6,201 nucleotides of DNA from Lentisphaeria bacterium (GTDB lineage: Bacteria; Verrucomicrobiota; Lentisphaeria; Victivallales; Victivallaceae). This document shows, piece by piece, positions 1 to 6,169 of the stretch; within the stretch, counting starts at the first letter, position 1; every line of letters begins with the position of its first letter. The notes below the pieces were generated by a model. It saw only the letters and a list, made by a program, of their open reading frames with translations. It searched no databases and was not told the origin of the DNA. Position numbers and translations under genes: made by a program. The stretch spans positions 1-6,201 of the forward strand of contig JABLYX010000109.1 in NCBI GenBank assembly GCA_018265615.1. The letters are read 5' to 3'.

Positions 1-45
1 AATTGCATCATGACAAATCTGAACCGTGAACATCACATACCAATT

Positions 46-53
46 GTTATACG
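46..53. promoter_or_regulatory. Operator half-site GTTATACG
   Basis: A third copy of the word GTTATACG, here without a matching right half (it continues CCATTG). It overlaps the possible -10 of a leftward promoter. Since GTTATA is also the complement of a -10 box (TATAAC), the match could reflect promoter function only. Confidence 0.35.
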
Positions 54-74
54 CCATTGCAGCTGTATTGCGAA
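46..74 (-). promoter_or_regulatory. Possible leftward promoter for an off-window gene
   Basis: On the minus strand, TTCGCA (69-74, four of six to consensus) and TATAAC (46-51, five of six) are separated by 17 bp. It would transcribe leftward out of the window, starting near base 39. The -35 box is weak, so it is only a candidate; its overlap with a GTTATACG half-site adds some interest. Confidence 0.4.
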
Positions 75-125
75 ATATTCACCCGAAACCAGGTGACTGC
101 GCTGCACACCTTATCCCTTTATTTT

Positions 126-139
126 GTTATACGTATAAA
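126..139. promoter_or_regulatory. Candidate LacI-type operator with perfect palindrome
   Basis: The plus strand reads GTTATACGTATAAA. The core TTATACGTATAA (127-138) is a perfect 12-bp palindrome centred on CG. It lies 17 nt beyond the stop codon of the LacI-family gene, in non-coding DNA, and shares GTTATACGTA with the site over that gene's promoter. The position suggests control of gene(s) to the left. A weak promoter could span it on the minus strand (TTGTTG at 145-150 and CAAAAT at 121-126, 18 bp apart), but it is poor. Confidence 0.6.
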
Positions 140-155
140 CAAGACAACAAATTTT

Positions 156-1124
156 TTATGCCGACTCCCGGATGACGAGGCGGCACGGAATGGAAACCAG
201 ATTATGATGCTCCTGATCCCGCATGGAGGCGAAAAGTTCCGTCACCAGCGCGGTCACGATCTCATGGCGCGGCTGCTCCACTGTAGTCAGGGCGGGCGAG
301 AAATAACGGCCCGCGTCGATGCAGTCAAACCCCGCGACGGCAATCTTTTCCGGAACCGGAATCCTCAGCTCCATCGCGGCCCGCAACGCACCGATCGCCA
401 CCGAATCGTTATGGGCGAAGACCGCATCCACGCCGGGGTTGGTTCTGCAAAGCTGTTTCATCATGGAGAAGCCGCGATCCATCGAATCGGTCCGGCTCAC
501 GGCGGGAACGGTCAGAACCTCCAGCCCCGCTTCTGCCAGCGCATCCCGGTATCCCCGGAAACGGGGCTCTTCCGGCGTCGTCGCCCCCAGAAAGGCGATC
601 CGCTTCCGGCCGCAGTTCCGGAGATAGCGGGTCATCTCCAGCCCCGCCTGGTAGCGCTCCGGGAGGATCTGGCTCACCGCATATTCCAGATTGCTGTCCC
701 CGCCGTAAAAAACCAGTGCGATCCCCTCGCCGCGCAGAGGAAGCATCGCCTCCGCCGCGGACCCGATCGCAATCACTCCGGCCACCTGCAGCTGCCGCAG
801 ATAGTCGGCCGCCGCTTTCTGCTCCACCGGAGAATCCGCCTGGCAGAGCGTCAGCAGATAGCCGTGCGGCAGCAGTTGCTTCTGCAGCTCCTGAAAGAGT
901 TCACCGTAAAACCCGTTGACCAGTGACGGAAAAACCGCGCCCACCACGTTGCTCTTCCCGCGCCGCAGCAGCTGGCCCGCCAGATTCGGGCGGTAGTTCC
1001 CCTTCTGCGCCAGCGTCAGGACCGTCGTGCGCAATGTGGGAGAAATGCGCGAAGACCCCTTGAGCGCCAGCGACACCGACGCCTGGGTGATATTCAACTG
1101 CCGCGCAATCTCTTTCTGGGTCAT
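156..1124 (-). CDS. LacI-family transcriptional regulator
   Basis: A 322-residue protein with full LacI/GalR architecture. The N-terminal helix-turn-helix is MTQKEIARQLNITQASVSLALKG (residues 1-23), with recognition-helix residues around Q14-S16. The hinge NYRPNLAGQLLRRGKS (43-58) keeps a leucine (L53) at the position that in PurR intercalates at the central CG of the operator. The periplasmic-binding-protein-like effector domain follows from about residue 60. Family landmarks are RFRGYRDAL (188-196), FAHNDSVAIGAL (236-247), VPEKIAVAGFDCID (257-270) and PALTTVEQP (277-285). By family knowledge it binds a sugar or related small molecule and represses or activates a carbohydrate locus; the ligand cannot be read from sequence. 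The start is supported by GGAGA six nt upstream and by the family's usual N-terminus. It has its own strong promoter and sits behind a terminator, so it is not simply the third gene of the hydrolase operon. GTTATACG-type palindromes flank it on both sides and are likely its operators. Confidence 0.95.
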   Translation of the reverse strand: MTQKEIARQLNITQASVSLALKGSSRISPTLRTTVLTLAQKGNYRPNLAGQLLRRGKSNVVGAVFPSLVNGFYGELFQELQKQLLPHGYLLTLCQADSPVEQKAAADYLRQLQVAGVIAIGSAAEAMLPLRGEGIALVFYGGDSNLEYAVSQILPERYQAGLEMTRYLRNCGRKRIAFLGATTPEEPRFRGYRDALAEAGLEVLTVPAVSRTDSMDRGFSMMKQLCRTNPGVDAVFAHNDSVAIGALRAAMELRIPVPEKIAVAGFDCIDAGRYFSPALTTVEQPRHEIVTALVTELFASMRDQEHHNLVSIPCRLVIRESA

Positions 1125-1130
1125 TGCTTA

Positions 1131-1135
1131 TCTCC
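1131..1135 (-). promoter_or_regulatory. Ribosome binding site of the LacI-family gene
   Basis: GGAGA on the minus strand lies six nt before the ATG at 1124. It supports that start and is the best Shine-Dalgarno match of the three genes here. Confidence 0.75.
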
Positions 1136-1137
1136 AG

Positions 1138-1151
1138 GTTATACGTACAAA
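1138..1151. promoter_or_regulatory. Candidate autoregulatory LacI-type operator
   Basis: The plus strand reads GTTATACGTACAAA. The core TTATACGTACAA (1139-1150) is a palindrome with one mismatched pair around a central CG, the layout typical of LacI-family operators. It lies just downstream of the -10 box and covers the predicted transcription start, so a bound repressor would block the regulator's own transcription. It shares GTTATACGTA with the perfect palindrome at 126-139. Binding is inferred, not shown. Confidence 0.65.
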
Positions 1152-1154
1152 TTA

Positions 1155-1183
1155 ATTATAACACAGAAAATGAAATTTGCCAA
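1155..1183 (-). promoter_or_regulatory. Sigma-70-type promoter of the LacI-family gene
   Basis: On the minus strand, TTGGCA (1178-1183, five of six to consensus) is separated by exactly 17 bp from TATAAT (1155-1160, perfect). Transcription would begin near 1147-1149, giving a leader of about 25 nt that includes GGAGA. A/T-rich DNA lies upstream of the -35 box. This is the clearest promoter in the window and makes independent transcription of the regulator likely. Confidence 0.85.
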
Positions 1184-1194
1184 GTCCGGATCGC

Positions 1195-1211
1195 AAAAAT
1201 ATCGTATTTTT
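1195..1211. repeat. A/T-rich inverted repeat upstream of the regulator promoter
   Basis: AAAAATA (1195-1201), TCG, TATTTTT (1205-1211) is a perfect 7-bp inverted repeat. It lies about 11-28 bp upstream of the -35 box, where an UP element or an activator site would be placed. It does not resemble the GTTATACG operators. Function is inferred only from position. Confidence 0.4.
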
Positions 1212-1242
1212 TCACCGCCGCCCGCCGCGACGCCGGGTTTTG

Positions 1243-1287
1243 AAACAAAATGCCGCAGGGGCGAAGCGTCTCTTCTCCCCTGCGGCA
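1243..1287 (-). terminator. Rho-independent terminator after the hydrolase gene
   Basis: A perfect 11-bp inverted repeat, TGCCGCAGGGG (1251-1261) and CCCCTGCGGCA (1277-1287), extends inward by a mismatch and four more pairs (GAAG with CTTC) around a short loop. On the minus strand the stem is followed directly by TTTTGTTTC (1250 down to about 1242), while the plus-strand side has no T tract, so it acts leftward. It lies 25 nt after the hydrolase stop and ends the pilin-hydrolase transcript before the regulator's promoter. Confidence 0.9.
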
Positions 1288-1312
1288 ATCCTCACCTGGC
1301 CGGAATCCCCGG

Positions 1313-4300
1313 CTATTTTTTCCGTCGCACTGTGATCGAATCGATCAGCATGCCGTCGAATGCGGTCGTATTCCGGATAATCAGGTTCAGGCTCCCGTTG
1401 ACCGGAGCCCGGAACAGCTTCCGGACCGTCTGCCACCCGGCGCCCGGCGGCAGTTTCATATAGCTCTGGCTCTTGTTCCCCCACTTGTCGGCGCAGACGC
1501 CGATTGTGCTGTCCGCCCCTTCCGGCACGTTCCCGACCCTGGCGGAGAGCTCGTATTCGGCTCCCGGAACAAGCTGAAGCTCCGCGATGCAGATGGCGAA
1601 ATGGTTCGGCTTGTTCCCGGTTCTGTTGTCGAGACGCAACGCCCTGCCGCCCTTCGCATCAGGCGCGTCAACGACCCGGATCGAACTTTCCGGCAGGTTG
1701 TTGCGGTGATAGAACCACTTGAGCGGAGCCTTCCCCGCCGCGTCCGCGCTGAAGTCATCTTCAAAGACGGTTCCGTCGTCGACGGCCTGCGGCGGCTCGC
1801 CGCCGAGCGTGACCCGGGCGAACGAATCGACCTTCTTGCCGTGCACGATGCTGCCCTCGAAGCGTTCGAGAAACCGGCGCGGCACAATTGCGTCGTCATC
1901 GTTGACCGCGATCCCGTAGAGGAATTCCCGCTTCTCCGCCGCCCTCTTAAGCCCTCCCGGAAAAACGCTCCATGGAATTGCGGCCTCGTAATGGATCTTC
2001 CCGTCACGGTATTCGATGGCCACCGCCGCTTCGGCGAGCAGGCGGTCCCCCCACGCCTGAGGGCCGGCGGGAGTCAGCGCGAGATTGATCTGGAACGGCT
2101 TGCGCTCGGCCGGATCGGCGAAGATGATCTGGATGCTGTCCTGCTGCCAGGTGGAGTCCCCGGTGAACTGCTGATTGAAGGTCTGGTCTTTCACCTCCGC
2201 CGCGAAGTAGAGATAATTCCGGTCCCACATCAGCATCGAAACCGCGCTGCAATCCTCCGGGGTCCAGCCGTCGCCGTACGAGCCGCGCGTATATTCCGCC
2301 TTGTCGATCCTGAGCGGAAACGCCCGGCTCCACTCGCCGAGCTTCGAATCGATCTGCGGAGGCTTCGCCGCAGCCGAGGCATGGACGAAGTCAAGATCAG
2401 CCGGAACGCTGAATTCGCGCCCGTCGTCAAGCTTGAACCGGACCGCGACGCGCCACACCTTCGCAACCTCCGGCGTGATTTTCGCGAGCTTCACCGGAAT
2501 CTTCAGCTCCTTGTAGGGAGCGAGCTCCGGAATCCTGAAACGGGCCAGCTCCTGATTGCCGTCCGGCGTATTGACCACGGCATCGCCGGAAACCGCAGCG
2601 CTTTCCCGGTTGCGGACGGTCAGCGTGAGCGGCGTATCGGGCAGGGCTCCCGCAACCGGTTCGGCTTCGACCGTCAGCGCCGGAACGATTTCAAGGTCGT
2701 TGAAGCCGGTAATCATGGCCGGGCGGCCCGGCAATTCGACAGAGAGCTGCAGCAGATTCCGTTCGGCCGGGCGCGCCGGGCACTCGATCTGGAAATCAGC
2801 GAAAACCGGCTCATCCGGGGAGACTTCAACTTTCCTGCTTTCCGGTACGGACTTCCAGCCCGGAGGCAGAACCGGGCGGACCGTCGCTTCGACCTTCTCC
2901 GGCGCATAAGAGCTGACCCGGGCCCGCGTCGAGGTACGCCGCCCCGGCACGAAGACGAGCCGCTCTTTCAGCGCTTCGCCCTGCCGCATATAGAGATTCG
3001 CGAATACGGCGTACTGCACGCGATAGCCGTCCCGCGCAAACCGGCCGGCCAGGTCGTAAACCAGCTTCGCCATCGAATTGACCGGGTTGACCGGATCCTT
3101 CATCAGCGCCGACTCCGCCTCGAGCTTCGCACCGAGATTCAGCAGATAGCGGACACTCGGGATATCCTCGAGGTTCGCATTGGCTGCCGCGACCTTCTTC
3201 TCCAGCTCCGCCCGGCGTTCCGCGAAATCCGCCTTCGACGCCGGGAGCGAGCCGTCCAGCCGCGCCTGTGCCAGCGCATGGTCGAGCCGCCGGGCAATCA
3301 CGGTCTGTTCCTGCTGCGAAATCGCTCCCTGCCCGCGGCTCCACGCCTCAAGCCCGCCGATGAGCCCGGCCCCGCCGCCGTTATCCGCCGGCCGGCGCGT
3401 GTTCTTTTCGAGCCGCTGCCGGGCGATTTTCACGGTATTGGCGCGGGCGCGGTCGAGAACGCTCTTCTCCGCGTTCCGCACGTAGACCGGACTTTGCGAA
3501 ATCTTCACCTCGTTTTCCTTCTGCGGGTTGCCGAAAAGATCGAAGTATGCGCCGCCCCGGACCGGATTCGGGCGGGTTCCGGCTTCGGGCGTCCAGACCG
3601 CGGCGGTCGCGTTTCCGTCGCGTTCGTAAACCGCGACATAAATATCTCCCTCGCGGTAGAATCCCGCCAGGCGGCGTCCCTCCCGCATGCGGGCGAAAGT
3701 CTGGATGGAAACCCCGGACGGACGGCCGACGATGCCGTAGTCCCGGTCCCAGGTGTAGAGTCCGTTGATCTCGAGCCCGGCCATGTCGCCGATCAACATT
3801 TCGCGCACGTAGAGGTCGGCGCGGTCATGTTCGCCGCCCGGACGGCTGCTGTTCGGCCAGCCGTACTCGGTGCTCCAGAGCAGTTTCATGCCGCCCGCCG
3901 CATCGACGATGTCGTTCAGCTGAGTCAGCTTCCCGTAGATTTTTCCTTTCTCCGGACCGACCTCCTGCGACGGCGTCGAGTTGTTCGTGTACGGATGCAC
4001 GCAAAGCACGTCAAGCAGCTCGAGCAGGCCGCGGCTGCGCTGAAACTCCAGCCAGTTGTAATCGATATGGGCCGTGCCGCTGTTCGCGAGGACGGCCAGC
4101 GGCTGCTGCGAACGGATTCCGGCGGCGGCGTGGCGTGCGACTTCGGTGTACAGGAATTTCGTGTGCCCGTTGTCCTCGTTGCCGAGCTCGAAATGGCGGG
4201 TCACTCCCCGAAGCGCGGCGGCCTCCCGCTGGAAGTGCCGCCCGTAGCCGATCGGGAAGCGGTTCGGATCGGTGAGTTCCGGAAACTCCGGATAATGGTA

Positions 4301-5401
4301 GAGGCACTGCAGAATCACCGGGCGGACGTTCGCATCGATGAACGGCTGCATCTTCGCCTTCATTCCGGCGAAATCGTACCGGCCGGGAGCCGTTTCATTG
4401 TCGCGCCAGTTCGGGTGTTCGAAACGGATCCAACCCGCGCCGTAAACATTTGCATCTCCGGGAGAAAGGGAACCGAAGACGCCGCCGAGCGGCGAATATT
4501 CATACTCCCACGCCCGGACCGCCGGTTCCTCCGACAGCTTCTCCGGCATGAAATGGGAAAAGGAGCCCTTGAAATAGATCGGGCGGACGTCGCCGCGCGT
4601 TACCGTGTACTCCACCTGGATCAGCCCATACGGAACATCGAGTTCAACCTCCTCGGGGAATCGCTGCATTCCCTTGAAGGAGCCGCTTTTTTCGAGCACG
4701 GTTTTCCCGGAATAAAGATCGACGGCTTTCAGCGTATAGCCGTAGTCCGAAAGCGGAAATTTATTCCGGCTGGAGAGATTCAGCTTCAACACGGGGCGGC
4801 GTCCTCCGCTGAAATACTTCTCGAGCGCCGGATAACCGGTGACTTCGACCGGTTCAAGGTCGCTTTTCACCGTGATCGTTCCGATTTCCAACACCCCTTT
4901 CGCATTTTCCCCGGGCATGTCGAGAAGAATCCCGGCGAAGCGGAGCGGCAGATCCGGTTTCCCGTTGCCGTCGCCGCTCTTCCAGGCGGCGGCGCGCATC
5001 ATCGGAACCCTGACCGTCTGCCACCCTTCGCCCTTCAGCTTGAAGCGCATGAGGTAGACTTCGCCGGAGCGGTCGTGGATCCATACCGCCAACGGCAGCT
5101 CCCGCTCCGGCGCATCCGAGCGGAGCTCCAGCATGAACTCCTGCGGCATGCCGGCCAGCTCCTGCCCGAGCTCCACCCGGACGAAGCTGTTGCGCCGATC
5201 CGGACACCGGGTGAAATCATATGAGAACGACGCAACATCTTTCCGGCCGCCCGCCGGGCCGCGGTTCAGCTTCGCCTCGACCTCGCCGCGCCCTTTGATG
5301 AGCCAGGCCCGGTCCGTGCCGACCGGCATATCGGAAAGTTCCGGGGCCGCCGAAAGTCCGAGAGAGGCGGCGGCGAATAACATGGAGAACAGTAATTTCA
5401 T
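1313..5401 (-). CDS. Large secreted multidomain glycoside hydrolase, clan GH-A-like, with CBM9-like and jelly-roll domains
   Basis: A 1362-residue protein. Residues 1-18 form a Sec signal peptide (MKLLF, hydrophobic core, probable cleavage after LSA), with no lipobox cysteine. Residues about 25-180 look like a galactose-binding-type beta-sandwich and about 200-290 like an Ig-like segment. Residues about 295-640 resemble a (beta/alpha)8 barrel of clan GH-A. It contains GAGWIRFEHPNW near 321-332, ELGNE with candidate acid/base E409, CVHPY at 467-471 and LLWSTEYGWP with candidate nucleophile E512; the 103-residue spacing is plausible for the clan. Residues about 645-805 are predominantly helical and charged. 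About 810-1005 look like two Ig-like or NEW3-like segments. About 1014-1200 match CBM9-like domains (IDSKLGEW, YLYFAAEVKD, DSIQIIF, AAIPWSVF). About 1210-1362 form a CBM4/9-like jelly-roll ending in MLIDSITVRRKK. GH39-like is my best family guess, but this is weak. The enzyme probably acts outside the cytoplasm on a complex glycan. The start is supported by the signal peptide and by AAAAGG ending 10 nt upstream. No frameshift or truncation is seen. Confidence 0.93.
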   Translation of the reverse strand: MKLLFSMLFAAASLGLSAAPELSDMPVGTDRAWLIKGRGEVEAKLNRGPAGGRKDVASFSYDFTRCPDRRNSFVRVELGQELAGMPQEFMLELRSDAPERELPLAVWIHDRSGEVYLMRFKLKGEGWQTVRVPMMRAAAWKSGDGNGKPDLPLRFAGILLDMPGENAKGVLEIGTITVKSDLEPVEVTGYPALEKYFSGGRRPVLKLNLSSRNKFPLSDYGYTLKAVDLYSGKTVLEKSGSFKGMQRFPEEVELDVPYGLIQVEYTVTRGDVRPIYFKGSFSHFMPEKLSEEPAVRAWEYEYSPLGGVFGSLSPGDANVYGAGWIRFEHPNWRDNETAPGRYDFAGMKAKMQPFIDANVRPVILQCLYHYPEFPELTDPNRFPIGYGRHFQREAAALRGVTRHFELGNEDNGHTKFLYTEVARHAAAGIRSQQPLAVLANSGTAHIDYNWLEFQRSRGLLELLDVLCVHPYTNNSTPSQEVGPEKGKIYGKLTQLNDIVDAAGGMKLLWSTEYGWPNSSRPGGEHDRADLYVREMLIGDMAGLEINGLYTWDRDYGIVGRPSGVSIQTFARMREGRRLAGFYREGDIYVAVYERDGNATAAVWTPEAGTRPNPVRGGAYFDLFGNPQKENEVKISQSPVYVRNAEKSVLDRARANTVKIARQRLEKNTRRPADNGGGAGLIGGLEAWSRGQGAISQQEQTVIARRLDHALAQARLDGSLPASKADFAERRAELEKKVAAANANLEDIPSVRYLLNLGAKLEAESALMKDPVNPVNSMAKLVYDLAGRFARDGYRVQYAVFANLYMRQGEALKERLVFVPGRRTSTRARVSSYAPEKVEATVRPVLPPGWKSVPESRKVEVSPDEPVFADFQIECPARPAERNLLQLSVELPGRPAMITGFNDLEIVPALTVEAEPVAGALPDTPLTLTVRNRESAAVSGDAVVNTPDGNQELARFRIPELAPYKELKIPVKLAKITPEVAKVWRVAVRFKLDDGREFSVPADLDFVHASAAAKPPQIDSKLGEWSRAFPLRIDKAEYTRGSYGDGWTPEDCSAVSMLMWDRNYLYFAAEVKDQTFNQQFTGDSTWQQDSIQIIFADPAERKPFQINLALTPAGPQAWGDRLLAEAAVAIEYRDGKIHYEAAIPWSVFPGGLKRAAEKREFLYGIAVNDDDAIVPRRFLERFEGSIVHGKKVDSFARVTLGGEPPQAVDDGTVFEDDFSADAAGKAPLKWFYHRNNLPESSIRVVDAPDAKGGRALRLDNRTGNKPNHFAICIAELQLVPGAEYELSARVGNVPEGADSTIGVCADKWGNKSQSYMKLPPGAGWQTVRKLFRAPVNGSLNLIIRNTTAFDGMLIDSITVRRKK

Positions 5402-5411
5402 CGGAGGAGGA

Positions 5412-5417
5412 CCTTTT
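5412..5417 (-). promoter_or_regulatory. Shine-Dalgarno-like AAAAGG overlapping the pilin stop codon
   Basis: The minus strand reads TGAAAAGG, so the pilin stop and the purine-rich AAAAGG share a base. It ends 10 nt before the hydrolase ATG. The arrangement suggests translational coupling of the two genes. The match is moderate and the spacing slightly long. Confidence 0.45.
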
Positions 5418-6139
5418 CAGTAACTGCGGGTGGGGTCGAGCGTGAGATTGTACTTTGCATAGCCGGAATCCGAACTCCCGTACGGTCCGGTTCCGAGAAA
5501 TTCACTCAGGTGCTTCGACGTGACGCGCCCGTCACCCATCAGCATGTTCGTGCTGCCGGCAGGCGTCTTCGGCCTGAAGTGGGCGTATTCCGCAATGTTC
5601 TGCAATGTGTTGTTCTGGTGGTTGTGGAAGAAATACTGCTTGCTGTCCATGATGATCGCGGAACGCGACGCATGCTTGAATGTCGTGATTTTCTTTGCCC
5701 CGAACCGATGGCTGTAGCCGTAGCTCCCCCACTGGCCGGAGCCGCCGTCCCCGGCGGCGAAGCAGCCGCGGCTGATCGGGCAGACGAAGAATGTATAAAC
5801 CTTACTTTTCACACCGTCGCTGTAGGTGATCTCGCGTTCCGCGACGGGCGCATACCGCAGTACGGCGTCATACCACTCGTATTTGTATGAAGTGCTGTCG
5901 AGCCCCGACATTCCCCCGGTAACGGCATTCGGATTATCCCCCTGCGTCGGCGGGCAGTAATCCTGGTTGTCTGCCTGGTACAGCGCCATTGCGCTCCCGG
6001 TCTGCTTCAGGACATTCATGCAGGCGCTCACTTTCGCACGATCACGCGCCTGATTCAGCGCCGGCAGCAGCATCGACGCGAGAATTGCAATGATCGCAAT
6101 CACAACCAAAAGTTCGATCAATGTGAATCTCCTGCGCAT
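5417..6139 (-). CDS. Type II pseudopilin-like protein with prepilin N-terminal methylation motif
   Basis: A 240-residue protein that begins with a short basic leader (MRRR) followed by FTLIELLVVIAII, the class III prepilin signal and transmembrane helix (about residues 5-28). The conserved glutamate at mature position +5 is E9. The segment ASMLLPALNQARDRAK that follows is typical of the large pseudopilin families of Lentisphaerota, Verrucomicrobiota and Planctomycetota. The C-terminal part carries NMLMGDGRV (about 198-206), resembling the DG box of the H-X9-DG pseudopilin family; the nearest upstream histidine is H187, so the spacing is longer than the family norm. Cysteines at 40, 62, 120 and 126 could form disulfides. 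By family knowledge such proteins are processed by a prepilin peptidase and sit in the inner membrane or a type II secretion/type IV pilus-like fibre; the exact role here is unknown. The residue before the expected cleavage site is Arg instead of Gly. No Shine-Dalgarno sequence is visible before the ATG, but the leader immediately preceding the motif makes this start secure. It is followed after 15 nt by the hydrolase gene, probably in one operon. Confidence 0.93.
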   Translation of the reverse strand: MRRRFTLIELLVVIAIIAILASMLLPALNQARDRAKVSACMNVLKQTGSAMALYQADNQDYCPPTQGDNPNAVTGGMSGLDSTSYKYEWYDAVLRYAPVAEREITYSDGVKSKVYTFFVCPISRGCFAAGDGGSGQWGSYGYSHRFGAKKITTFKHASRSAIIMDSKQYFFHNHQNNTLQNIAEYAHFRPKTPAGSTNMLMGDGRVTSKHLSEFLGTGPYGSSDSGYAKYNLTLDPTRSY

Positions 6140-6169
6140 AATGCGGAGTATGTGAAACAGCAGAAAACG

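Larger units (their letters stand above)
1..155. other. Non-coding region left of the regulator gene
   Basis: No supportable gene lies here. It is more A/T-rich than the coding DNA around it and holds the perfect palindrome at 127-138, the half-site at 46-53, a weak leftward promoter candidate and a short GTGA-N3-TCAC inverted repeat at 26-36. No clear intrinsic terminator follows the regulator gene, so read-through into a gene on the left is possible. Confidence 0.6.

Noticed and set aside
1..33. Possible start of a minus-strand gene (ATG at 33, MFTVQICHDAI) running off the left edge
   Set aside because: No ribosome binding site precedes it, only eleven codons are visible, and the predicted transcript start would be about six nt upstream. 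It is too little to call.
26..36. GTGA-N3-TCAC inverted repeat as a CRP-type site
   Set aside because: CRP sites have a six-base spacer between TGTGA and TCACA; here the spacer is three. Short repeats of this kind occur by chance.
91..111. AGGTG/CACCT inverted repeat as terminator of the regulator gene
   Set aside because: Only five pairs with a long 11-nt loop and no following T tract on the minus strand.
57..926. Plus-strand open frame of 289 codons antisense to the LacI-family gene
   Set aside because: The low-complexity, Arg/His/Gln-rich product overlaps a canonical LacI-family gene throughout. No start signal or recognisable motif supports it.
1213..1240. GC-rich GCC-type repeats between the terminator and the regulator promoter as a second hairpin
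   Set aside because: The tract is low-complexity and does not form a clean inverted repeat; nothing beyond base composition supports a function.
1250..5224. Very long plus-strand open frame (1324 codons) antisense to the hydrolase
   Set aside because: It is in a frame imposed by GC-rich codon use of the hydrolase. Its product is rich in Arg, Pro and Ala, lacks any recognisable domain and has no ribosome binding site, while the opposite strand has a signal peptide, catalytic motifs and known domain types.
5510..5890. Plus-strand open frame antisense to the pseudopilin gene
   Set aside because: It lies wholly inside a well-supported pseudopilin gene, and its product shows no family signature.
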